DNA from: Sceloporus undulatus
Taxonomy: Eukaryota > Chordata > Lepidosauria > Squamata > Phrynosomatidae
Assembly: GCF_019175285.1 (NCBI RefSeq)
Contig: NC_056523.1
Location: forward strand, 205,973,134-206,037,133
Direction of reading: 5' to 3'
DNA length: 64,000 nucleotides
Shown here: piece by piece, positions 1 to 10,100 of the stretch
How the letters are laid out: each line of letters begins with the position of its first letter
Numbering within the stretch: the first letter of the stretch is position 1
Notes under the pieces: model-generated
The model's input: the letters and a program-made list of their open reading frames with translations, nothing else
Databases searched by the model: none
Told to the model about the DNA's origin: nothing
Made by a program: the position numbers and the translations under genes

Positions 1-800
1 TATCTCACTCTCCTTAGCCTTTAGAACAAGAATGAACATGTGGTGCCCAAGACCATTTTTGTAGCTAGTAAACCTCTGGTCTAAAATTTTTTGTCTTGCC
101 CTTCCAAGCCTTTTGCAATCTGTGGTGTGTCCTGGAGTGGACAGTTTAGCCCCTGGGTTACCTCAAGTTAGCCACTCATGATCACTTCACCAGTTCCAAA
201 GCCTTTCAGAATTCCCTGTGTCTTTAGATTCCAGAGGTTTCCTTCTGTTTTGTTTGAAGGAAAGAGAGAGAGAGAGACCCTATTCTGACTTGATGCATTA
301 AGAATACAGTCTTGAGATGTTACTTCATGCCTCATTTATTATTTACTGAATTAATACCCTGTCTTTTTGTTAGGAAAAGGGCACTCAAGTCAGGTAAAAG
401 TGATGACATCAGACAAGAAGAAATACAATTTAAACATAAAAACTAAGAATACAGTTGAAATGAAGAGAAAACACCATCACTCAGCCAGTCACAGCTCCCC
501 TTGGGAACAGCCAAGTAGGGATGTTTAACCCAAAAAATCTTCACTGGGGCACAGAAATAAAACAAGAACCCTCACATTTGGCAGAGAACATGTCATGTGG
601 TCAGTACATGAAGTAACATCCTTCCATTAACTTATCTTGATTGCATAAAGCTGGAGTGATAAGCACATAGCCTTCCAGGCGTTATTGGACTGCAGCTTCC
701 AGCATTCATCACTGGCTATGCTGCTTAGGGTTGCTGGAAGTTCCAATCCCAGGATGTCTGGTGGGCTGCATGACTCCCACCCTGGGCATAAAGAAACTTG

Positions 801-1359
801 AGCGGGTTACAGACCGCCATAAAGTACGTATTCAGTACGCACTAGGGTTAGGAAGGGGCGGTGCTTCCGCACCCCCCTAACCCTAGTATGGACTGAGTCC
901 GTACAAAATGGCGGCAGCCATTCCACACGGCCGCTGCCATGATGGTGTGACGAACGCACCGCCTCCAAACAAGGCGGCGCAGACATGACGCCATCGCTCC
1001 ATGCAAGGGCGCTTAATGCGCCCTTTGCGCAGAGCAGGAAGGATCTCCGTTTCGGATCTCCTTCCTGGTTTGCATCGCTGGGCGCGGCTTTCAGACGGCT
1101 GCGCCCAGCAATGCAAGGGAGAAAGGGGCCAAACGGCCCCTTTCTCCTCCTCCCCACTGCCGCAGGGTGTCCTTGGGGCTTGAAGCCCCAAGGACACTCC
1201 TTTCCAGGCTGCAGGGAAGCGGCCTTTTGCCGCTTCCCCGCAGCCTGCAAAGCGGCGGATCGGGGCCTCGGAGGCTGCCGGTCTGGCAGCTGAGGCCCCG
1301 ATACACCGGGGAAAGGCGCACCTACAGGCTACCCCAAAGGGGCAGTCTGTAACGCGCCT
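801..1359. mobile_element. CpG-rich multi-hairpin MITE with GTTACAGAC ends
   Basis: Terminal inverted repeats AGCGGGTTACAGACCGCC (left) and AGGCGCGTTACAGACTGCC (right, reverse complement) bound a strongly CpG-rich interior. The interior is a chain of separate hairpins: 824-836/892-904; 841-852/876-887 (12 bp perfect); 1003-1012/1018-1028; 1036-1066; 1072-1114; 1118-1130/1135-1147 (13 bp perfect); 1167-1181/1183-1197 (15 bp perfect, loop of one base); 1205-1223/1229-1247 (18 of 19); and 1259-1269/1292-1302 (11 bp perfect). It has no transposase. Its ends resemble those of the 233-bp hairpin elements in this window. Confidence 0.8.
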
Positions 1360-1492
1360 TAGTACATAAATGAGGATTGATGACAAGCATACTTACAGCT
1401 CAGTTGGATACACATCTACTCAAAAGTAACAATTCAGTTGGGCTTACTCCTTGATAAGAAGTTAGAGGACTTCAGAATTGGTGTTCATATTA

Positions 1493-1732
1493 CAGTGGTA
1501 CCCCGGGATACGAATGCGCCGCGTTACGAAATTTCCGGGATACAAAAAAGCTCCATTGAAAAAAACTGTTCCGGGATACGAAGGTTTTTTCGGGTTACGA
1601 AATTTTTTTCGGCGCGAAATTCAAACGCGACCGCTAGCCGCGCTTTGGAAAAGCCTTTTTCGGCTTGCGAAATGCATCGGGTTACGAACGCCGCGGCGGA
1701 ACGAATTAATTTCGTAACCCGAGGCACCACTG
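1493..1732. mobile_element. TA-flanked MITE with iterated CGGGWTACGAA motif
   Basis: Ends CAGTGGTACCCCGGGATACG (left) and the reverse complement of a CGGGTTACGAAATTAATTCG-type right end, closing CACCACTG. TA flanks both sides, as in Tc1/mariner-type insertion. The 240-bp interior repeats CGGG(A/T)TACGAA at 1502, 1535 (degenerate), 1571, 1591 and 1678, and inverted at 1711. No coding capacity; moved in trans, if ever. Confidence 0.75.
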
Positions 1733-3183
1733 TACTATATCTTAATTGTACAGACAGTATGTATCATCTCTGTAGTTCAGTTGTGACCTGAAAGCTGAAG
1801 TATCCGTTGAAACCACGGAAGTCCTCAAAATCCTGCAGCAATAGGCTCCATATGTGTGTGCTTGCTTGATACTATGTTTCAGTTATTTTGATGGTATTTA
1901 TTTCCAAAACAGGTGGGCATCAGGTGAGACCCTTAGACACGTTCTTTACTGACCTGATTTACTTGGCCTGCCCAGTGTTCCCATCTCCAGAAACATGATT
2001 TTCAACTTATTAATCATCTCTCTGCTTGAAGTTCTGTATTGCTCATAGCCTAGGATTGGTATACTGAGAGCAGGTCTGGACATACAGTTTCCCTAACCAT
2101 TCAGGCTAAATGCCACATTGTTAAATGTTGTAACTGCTTGCTTGTAAAGAGATCCACCAGGCAGGGAAGTTCTTTTAAATGAGATGATGTTAGGCATGTA
2201 TGGGCAAGTTGTTCTAAAAGATCTGTCAGCTAAGTACAAAACTGAACTAATTATTGTGGTCAAAAGATGACATATAAACCTGTCAAAAACAACGATGTGA
2301 AGCTTTGTTGCTCTTCACAGTACTTACATGTCCTTTTTGTAAGAGGACATGGATTTTCTTTCTTTTCCTCTATTCCATTCTATTTTTCCTCTGGCTTTTC
2401 TTTTAAAACTATGATCACAGTAAAGGAGAAAACAAGAAGGAATACAAATGAAAGAGAGGAATTATGTCTGAAAATGCATTCCTCTGAAGGTGATATTCAT
2501 AAAATACACTTTTGTAAGTAGCAAAAACAAAGTTTTTCTCACCATTGAACAACAGGTGGAGAATATTTATCTTCCCAGCCATGTACTACACATTTTATGG
2601 TATCAGTAAAAGAATGCAGAATCCTGCGACATTGACCATTATGTAGTTAAATTCCATGTGTAAGGAATATAATTTAAAAGAGTATGTGTATCTTCAAAGA
2701 TTTTAAAGTTATAAAATTACTTGGCTTTTTAAAAACAAAAAAAAGTAAGACCATTCATGTTTTTGAACTATATTTAAAATCTGATGATGTCCATCCATCC
2801 ATCCTTCTTCTCTTTTCTCTTCTCTTCTTTTTTCTTTTCATTAACTGAAACGTGAATCAAAATGGCTTCTGGTTATAGCTGTACAAAGCTTGTCCTAATG
2901 TAACTCAGAATCCACCCCCAGCTCCACCACCACCCCAGTTAGTATGGCTAGTGTCCATGGTAATTGGGGGGTTCTGAGAAATGCAGTCCAGAAAAACTTT
3001 TCTTAGTTCGGTTAATTACACTGACCAACACAGCCACTTATCCAGTAGAGTGGCCACCTTGAGGCCTGAGTTGAGAGAGGGATCTTTATGGGCATAAAGG
3101 CAAGGTGAGTGAGAGGAGCCCAAGGGCTGGAACTATAGGACGGACCTGGAGAAGGGTTCTATCACAACAGCTACTGTATCTTG

Positions 3184-3416
3184 GGCCTGTTACAGACTGC
3201 CAAAATAAAGCTGCTTCAGGTCTCTTTGGAGGTATGCTATTTAAATGATGCATGGGTCCTAAGAGTCCGGAGGTCGCACCAAAGCCACACTCCATTCCTA
3301 AACATTGGAGTGCAGCCTTGGTGCAGCTTCCAGAGTCTTAGGATGCATGCATCATTTAAACAGCATACCTCCAAAGAGACCCGAAGCAGCTTTATTTTGG
3401 CAGTCTGTAACAGGCC
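3184..3416. mobile_element. 233-bp palindromic element, GTTACAGAC family
   Basis: One long imperfect hairpin: the left end GGCCTGTTACAGACTGCC continues through an AAAATAAAGCTGCTTCAGG arm and is mirrored at the right end. Flanking TTG on both sides looks like a 3-bp target duplication. Confidence 0.85.
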
Positions 3417-3504
3417 TTGGTTTTACCTCTTACTGAACGGGCAAATCTTTTTCTTCAGTTGCAGTACAAATTCTGGAATGCTCAGATAGCAGGTACCTGG
3501 GGCT

Positions 3505-3715
3505 CTCATTCACACTACACAAATATAGAAGTGTTTTCCACTTTAACTGACATGGCAACACCTGTGGAATGCTGGAGCTTGTAATTTCCTGAGGCATTAG
3601 AGCTCACTGGATAAGAATTCTAAATACATTCTAAATAAAATCACTACGTTGTTAACACCCACTCCCACGATTCCATGGGATGTTGCCATGGCAGATAATG
3701 TGGAATATCTTTCTA
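3505..3715. mobile_element. Degraded palindromic MITE, 6030-like
   Basis: CCACTTTAACTGACATGGCA on the left and GGGATGTTGCCATGGCAGAT on the right are inverse-like, with a much changed middle. Confidence 0.5.
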
Positions 3716-4009
3716 TATTTGTGCATTGTGAATGGTCTTTCCCCTGGTCTTTCTACAGGTCTGTCTTACAGACTTGATCATTTCTTGTAAGTTCTTTTAA
3801 TGAGAGGTGCTTCTAGGATGAGGTGTTTTCTTAGGTTGTGTTTGATAAAGAGGGAAGTAGTCCATAGATGGTTACGCCAACCAGTATTTTGAAAAACTCT
3901 TGTTTTCCTGCAAGAAATGAATATGGCCATCTGCCCGGAAATAAATGGTTACATCTTAACTTGTCACCAAATGGCTCCTCTCAATTATTCTGTCTCTTCT
4001 TTCCTACAG

Positions 4010-4114
4010 GAAGAATTCACAACAGTACTAAAGAGTGCTGGTGATAAGCTTATCGTCCTCGACTTCTCTGCCACATGGTGTGGGCCGTGCAAAATGATCA
4101 AGCCCTTCTTCCAT
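4010..4114 (+). CDS. TXN: TXN coding exon 2 (active-site exon)
   Basis: 35 codons, phase 0 at both ends. It is preceded by a pyrimidine tract and CAG and followed by GTAAGT. It encodes the stretch from [14 protein letters not shown] through the WCGPC redox centre to KPFFH. A hairpin transposon begins 50 bases after the donor. Confidence 0.97.
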
Positions 4115-7100
4115 GTAAGTGAGCCCCTCTAACTCCTGTGCGCTGTACCTTTATAGAAGCTGTGGCCTGTTACAGACTGCCAAAATAAAGCTGCTTCGGG
4201 TCTCTTTGGAGGTATGTTGTTTAAATGATGTATGCATTCTAAGAATCCAGAAGCTGCACCAAAGCTGCACTCCAGTGCTTAGGAATGGAGTGTGGCTTTG
4301 GCGCGACTTCCAGACTCTTAGGACCCATGCATCATTTAAATAGCATATCCCCAAAGAGACCCAAAGCAGCTTTATTTTGGCAGTCTGTAACAGGCCCGTG
4401 GTTGGGTCTTCTTCTCACTTTCCAACATGTTTAAGCTGTTTTCCCTTGTGCCTCCTATTTCCCTACCAACCCAAATAGCCGTTATGCCCATGGGGCTCAA
4501 GTCAAGAGAAGGTTTCAGGGTCAAAATCCTGGGTTTTGATATAACCCATGGATAAGTCGAGGGTAAAACTTGGGGGGTTATAAGGAAGGACGGAAAGGGG
4601 GAAATACCACTTCTGCCCCTTCTCTGGACCTCTCCCAACCGATTCCCAGGTGCTGGAGGAGAGGTTTTAACATCAGACTGAGAAAGGAAGCAAGTGGACT
4701 TAAATGGAGAGTTGTTTCCATAGGAAGCAAGGTCTTGCAAAAGGTACTGGAAAGATGGTTTTAAATGGAGGTGTTTTTTTGATAGAAAGCAAGAGATAAG
4801 CAAGTGGATTTAAATGGATAGGTTTTTTCACGGGAAGCCAGGGCTTGCAAAACAGAGCAGAGAGAAGCAAGTGGATTTAAATGGAGAGGTTTTTCCATGG
4901 GAAACCAGGGCTTGCAAAAATGGAACAAGAGAGAAATAAGTGGATTTACATAGGGAGTTTTTCCGGTAGAAAGCAAAGGCTTCTAAAATGGACTGGAGGG
5001 GGAAGGAGCTGGTGTTCAATGGAGATTGGGGCATCAGGCTTGCATGCTTTAGGACCCTTCTAAGCACTACTGATGTATTGACCCTTATATGTCAATATAG
5101 TCGAGTATGTATGGTATTTCTGTTCCATACATACACAAGAAATGTGTGAAAGTCTGGTAGGCAATGTGATGGCACCTTGAAAACATAACCAGACTTCCAC
5201 TATTAGAAGCAGGACTTACCTGTCATTCATAGTTTCCAGTTCCATGACTACAATAATTTCTCCAGTTTCTTGGTTTCTTTTGCATGAACTTGCAAATTTG
5301 TTCAGTGTGCATACTGCACATGAGGAGTAGAATTGAGCTGTTCTCTGTGTGTAAGTTAATAGACTGGCAGGAACCAGAACTCCTTTTTTATTTGATTTTT
5401 TATATACTGCCCTTGGGGAAATTTATAAATGTAAAAATACAAAGCAAACAGCAAAGTCACAACCAAAGCAAATAGATCAGCCAAAATGGTATAAAGACCC
5501 TAAAATATTGGGATATTAAGAGTAGGCAATAAAACATAGTAAACTAGAAAATAAGCACAAATATCACAGACTGAAGGCTTACCAGTAGAGTTTTTATATA
5601 CAAAAAGTAAATGTTACTCAGTTTTTCTTTTTAATCAAAATTTCTTAACCATGGGAAACAACCACCACATAAGGAAAAACTTAACAATTTAATTAGTTTC
5701 TCAGTACTTTACTGATGCTTGTTTATACAGTCACTCCTCCGTTTTCGCACACTTGAAGTCCACATCCCTCACCTGTTTGCAAACGGCAAATGGAGGGGGA
5801 CAAAATGGGGCACACACTGCCATTCAAGCCAATAGGACATAAGTACTGGCAAATTTTCGTTTGTGTGTGTGGGGAGGGGGGTCTGGAACAGATTCCCCCA
5901 CAAAAACAGAGGGGCAACTGTATAAAGCCATACATACCAAACCTGTATCAGTGAAATAAAACCCAAAAATTTAATTCTGTCACCTTGGCTGAGATGAATT
6001 TAAATGGTGAAGTATAGGAGCCTACCATTTATTCTCTGCCATGGTTTAATGCTATGGAATCCTGGAAATTATAGTTAGTTGTGGCACCAGATCTCTCTGA
6101 CAAAGAAGGCTAAATGTCTCACAGAACTACAAATTCCAGAATTCCATAGGATTGAGCCATGGCAGTCAAAGCCGTGTCAAACTTCATTAATTCTGCAGTG
6201 TGGGTGCAGCCTTTATTGCACATCAGTTAGAGCAGAATAAATTTTAGATATTAGGCCTATCGGTTTTACACTGTTCTAAAACATTCAGATTGAGGGGGAA
6301 ATTACTACCAGAATGGAACACAAAATATATCACTTGATGCATCAGGGAACGGCTGTGTTACCCAGCTGTTGCTTTGGTGATAGTTTTATTAAGGTATCTA
6401 TTTTTCTTTGCCTATTTTCAGTATGTAGTTGTTTCCTTTATGAGGAGAGATAAGCAGGGCTCATGAGTGAGGTGCAAATTGGAGGGCAACCTAGAAAATT
6501 TCTGATACCTTCCAAGGGGCACAGAAAGCTTTCTTTTCTCCTTTACTCCACTTTACTCTTCCTTCCTTTTCTCCTAGCAGAAAGAAAATCGAAATCTTAT
6601 TTTTCTTTTTGTTGTGCAGGAAACAAAAGGTGCCTGCATTTTTTATTTTAATAAATATCTATTACAGAAATGTCTGCAGTATACCAGGAAACTGCACACT
6701 GGCTCATGTATTTTATTGCTCCCTGATGGCTAGCCTCCAGTCAGGTACTAGGCAGCACTTCCCCTGGGCTGCGCTGCTTTTTTTTCTTGAGTTCTCTGCT
6801 TTCTTTCTTTCCTTGCTGGCTTGCCCTTCTCCTCCTGGGTTAGATGGGCGAAGAAGCCCTGTGGCCGGTTGCGTTGACTGGGACAGAAGTAGTACCATCA
6901 ACCAGTTGTCAGCCATTTCCTTCCTGAGGTTGAAAGAATTAATCTCTCAAGGCAGTAAAGGCAGGAAGCAAGATGATGCATCTGATTTCACAGAGGGCCA
7001 TAATTTCTGCGTGACTTGGTTCACCAAGCCAGGAATTGTGGTTGTAAGGTCCTTGCCTCTTCTCCCCAGTTCTGTGCCTTCCCATAGAATTGGAAGAGAC

Positions 7101-10100
7101 CTCAAGGGTAATCCAGACCAACCCACTGCCATGCAGGAAGACACAATCAAAGTACCCCCATCCAGCCTCTGTTTGTAAACCTCCAACTCCTCCACACTCT
7201 GAGGTAGTATATTCCACTGTCAAACAGCTCTTACTGTCAGGAAGTTCTTTGGAATCTCTTTTCCTATAGTTTGCATCCATTGCTCTGTGTCCTAGCATCA
7301 GGAAACAAGCTTGCTCTGTCTTCAATATGACATGCCTTCAAATATTTAAACAGGGCTATCATGTCACCTCTTAACCTTCTCTTCTCCAGTGATGTTGGTT
7401 GGAAAAGTTTGGCACACCTTTGTCCAGCAGGGACTAAGGAAGAGTTGCATTAGACATCCTTGATGAAGAAAGTGTTGTATTATGGGTGGTGATAGTGACT
7501 TGATCCTGTAGCCTGGTTTAGCCTCACCCATGCCAGTGATCTCTAGCCAACATGCTGAGTTTGGAGCTAGGGACAGGGCAGGGATTGTTACCAAAGAAAT
7601 GAACAGGATGATGGCTGTCCATCTCAGCAGCTTCAGAATTGGGAGTCTGTCTATACTCCCAGCAAGCAGACCAAAGAGTTTCAGCATAATTGCCATAGTG
7701 AACAAAAACACAGAAACCCACCTGAGCATGTATTTGCCAGTTGTGCTGCAAGAATTAAAGCTTGGAAATCAGTCTTGGCTAGAATTTGGGGGGGGGGTGT
7801 ATGCTGACTTTTCTAAGCTTTGCTACAGGCACATGTTTACATTAAAAGTTCAGTGTAATTGAGATACTAATGTGCCTTTGATGCTTCCAGAATGTGTGAC
7901 TGTTGTTTAATTATCTCCTTTCTTAACAGAGTCTTGTTGAAAAGTATCCAGACGTAATGTTCTTTGAAATTGACGTGGATGATGCTCAGGTAAGCTGTGA
8001 GGCAGCAACTGTCTTATTACTGCTCTTAGCAAGCTTCTTTGAGAGGGTTTCTTAAGTTGAAGAATGGAGCAAAAATTCTTAAATATTTGAATTTAGAACC
8101 CTTTGATTTGCAAAGCATGTGCTGCATCTTCTTAGGCAGAAGTAATGCAGTGCAGTTCGACACCACTTTAACTGCCATGGCTCAGTGCTATGGAATTCTG
8201 GGATTTGTAGCTAGCCTTCTCTATCAGCAGGTTCTGGTGCCATAATAAACTCCCAGGATTTCATAGGACAGCACAATGGCATTTAAAGTAGGGTCAAACT
8301 GCATTATTTCTGCAATGTCTTAAATGAGAGACACGAGGGTTGACTTGCATACAAGCAAAATGAAGTGTCCACCACCATCTTCCTGCATGTCTCTTCACCA
8401 GAGGAAACACAAGCAATAACTTAATCTGGTGTTGACTTGGGCAAAATGCATGCTAGTGCATCTTATTGCGGAGATCTCTCTAAGAAGTAATGAAACTCAG
8501 GAGTGGATGATGCATGTACTCAAATACCTTGTTGAGCAGCATAGCTTAGTTTGGGAACAATGCTTGTAAAATTTTCCTCCTGAGCAAGCAGCACTCTTAT
8601 TTTATATCATCAGCAGACTAACTCAGTCAAATTTGGAAAGTGGTGGTTTAGCTTGGGTTCTGGTATTTGGCAATGGTGACTGTGTGTAGGACCAATCAGG
8701 GCAGTTTTGTAAATGTGGTGCAGAATCGTAAGTGGGCTTCAGATAAATTCACAATCAGTATGCGGAGCATGAGCTTTTCCCTCAGAAGCATTTGGTTGAG
8801 TGGAAGGCAGGTGCAGACATATGTATGCCATTAGTATGTGAGGACATGTGAGGATACCTCCTATGTGAGGATGTCCTCACATACCCATGTGAGGTCCTAC
8901 CTCCCGGGCAGATTCCAGATGGTGTCGCTTGGGGACAGTTATTCGTCCAAGAGGGAGCTCAATTTGGGTGTCCCTCAAGGTGTGATTCTGTCCCCAATGC
9001 TGTTTAACATTTACATGAAGCCACTGGGAGAGATCATCCAGAGACATGGGGTGTGGTGTTATCAGTATGCTGATGACACCCAAATTTATTTCTCTATGTC
9101 TCTGCCTGCTGCAGTGACTAAGGATGGCATCTCTCCTCTGGATGCCTGCCTTGGGTTGGTAATGGGCTGGATGAGGGAAAACAAACTGAAGCTGAATCCA
9201 GAGAAAACAGAGGTACTTGTGATAGGAACCCCAAGTCCAGGGAAGGAGTTTTGTCAACTAATCACACTTCCCCTAAAGGACGAAGTTCGCAGTTTAGGAA
9301 TACTCCTGGATTAATCTCTACAGCTGTCATCTCAAATAGATGTGACGGCCAGGAGTGCTGGGTACCAACTTTGGTTGATATGCCAACTGCATCCCTATCT
9401 GGACAAAAAGGACCTTGAAGCAGTAGTTCTTGCATTGGTAATATCTCATCTAGATTTCTGTAATATGTTCTACACAGGGCTACCTCTGTACCAAGTTCGG
9501 AAGCTTCATTCGGTTCAAAATGTGGCAGCCAGATTGGTTACCGGAACACATAGGTCAGCCCATATAACACCTGTGTTAAAAACTCTTCACTGGCTGCCGA
9601 TTAGCTTCTGGGCGCAGTACATGGCTTGTGCCCAAGTTACTTGAGGGAACGCCTCTCCTTACACAATCCGCCCCACACTCTCAGAACATCTGGGAAGAAT
9701 TTATTACAATATCATAAGCTCAGGTTAACATCAACTTCCCATAGATTGTTTACGGCTGCAGCCCCCAAACTATGGAACAGCCTACCAGAAGAGATCCATC
9801 TTATCACCACCTTAGATGCCTTTAAGAAGGCACTTAAGACGGATCTCTTCCGGCGGGCTTATCTATCCGATGTCTTATAGGGGATCTTTAAGATAAAATG
9901 CTTCACCTGTGGTTATGATGTATGTTTTCTAGATGTTTTAGATGTTTTAATAATAATGTCAGTGTTTTATTGAATGTATTTTATATCTGTACCGTGTTAT
10001 TTTATTGATGTAATCCTGCCTCCATCCGCAGGTAGAGGCAGGAAAATACAAATTATTATTATTATTATTATGTTGTTATTATTATTATTATTTGTCTGTG

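Larger units (their letters stand above)
1..4009 (+). other. TXN: TXN intron 1, 3' part
   Basis: No coding exon is seen here. Contents: an old MITE-like piece near 680-786, a CpG-rich multi-hairpin element (801-1359), a TA-flanked MITE (1493-1732), a largely featureless AT-rich stretch (1740-2950), a 233-bp hairpin element (3184-3416) and a degraded palindromic MITE (about 3505-3715). The first 47 bases recur at 58525-58571 next to a gap. Confidence 0.8.
4115..7929 (+). other. TXN: TXN intron 2
   Basis: Non-coding. Contents in order: hairpin element 4164-4396; an element with TATAAGTCGA-type ends and an internal minisatellite (about 4530-5118); a palindromic MITE (5728-5925); a 'TTTGACACCACTTTAACTG' MITE (6030-6214); unique sequence (6215-7080); and a minus-strand CR1-type LINE 3' piece (7080-7390). 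Open frames here are short and show no recognisable domain. Confidence 0.8.

Noticed and set aside
883-1386. Long open frames on both strands in a CpG-rich block, like a promoter-linked gene or CpG island
   Set aside because: The block is a hairpin-chain transposon. Open frames in several frames at once come from its GC-rich palindromes, and no protein domain is visible.
10052-10092. Regularly spaced repeats as a CRISPR-like array
   Set aside because: A plain ATT microsatellite tail of a LINE in a vertebrate genome.
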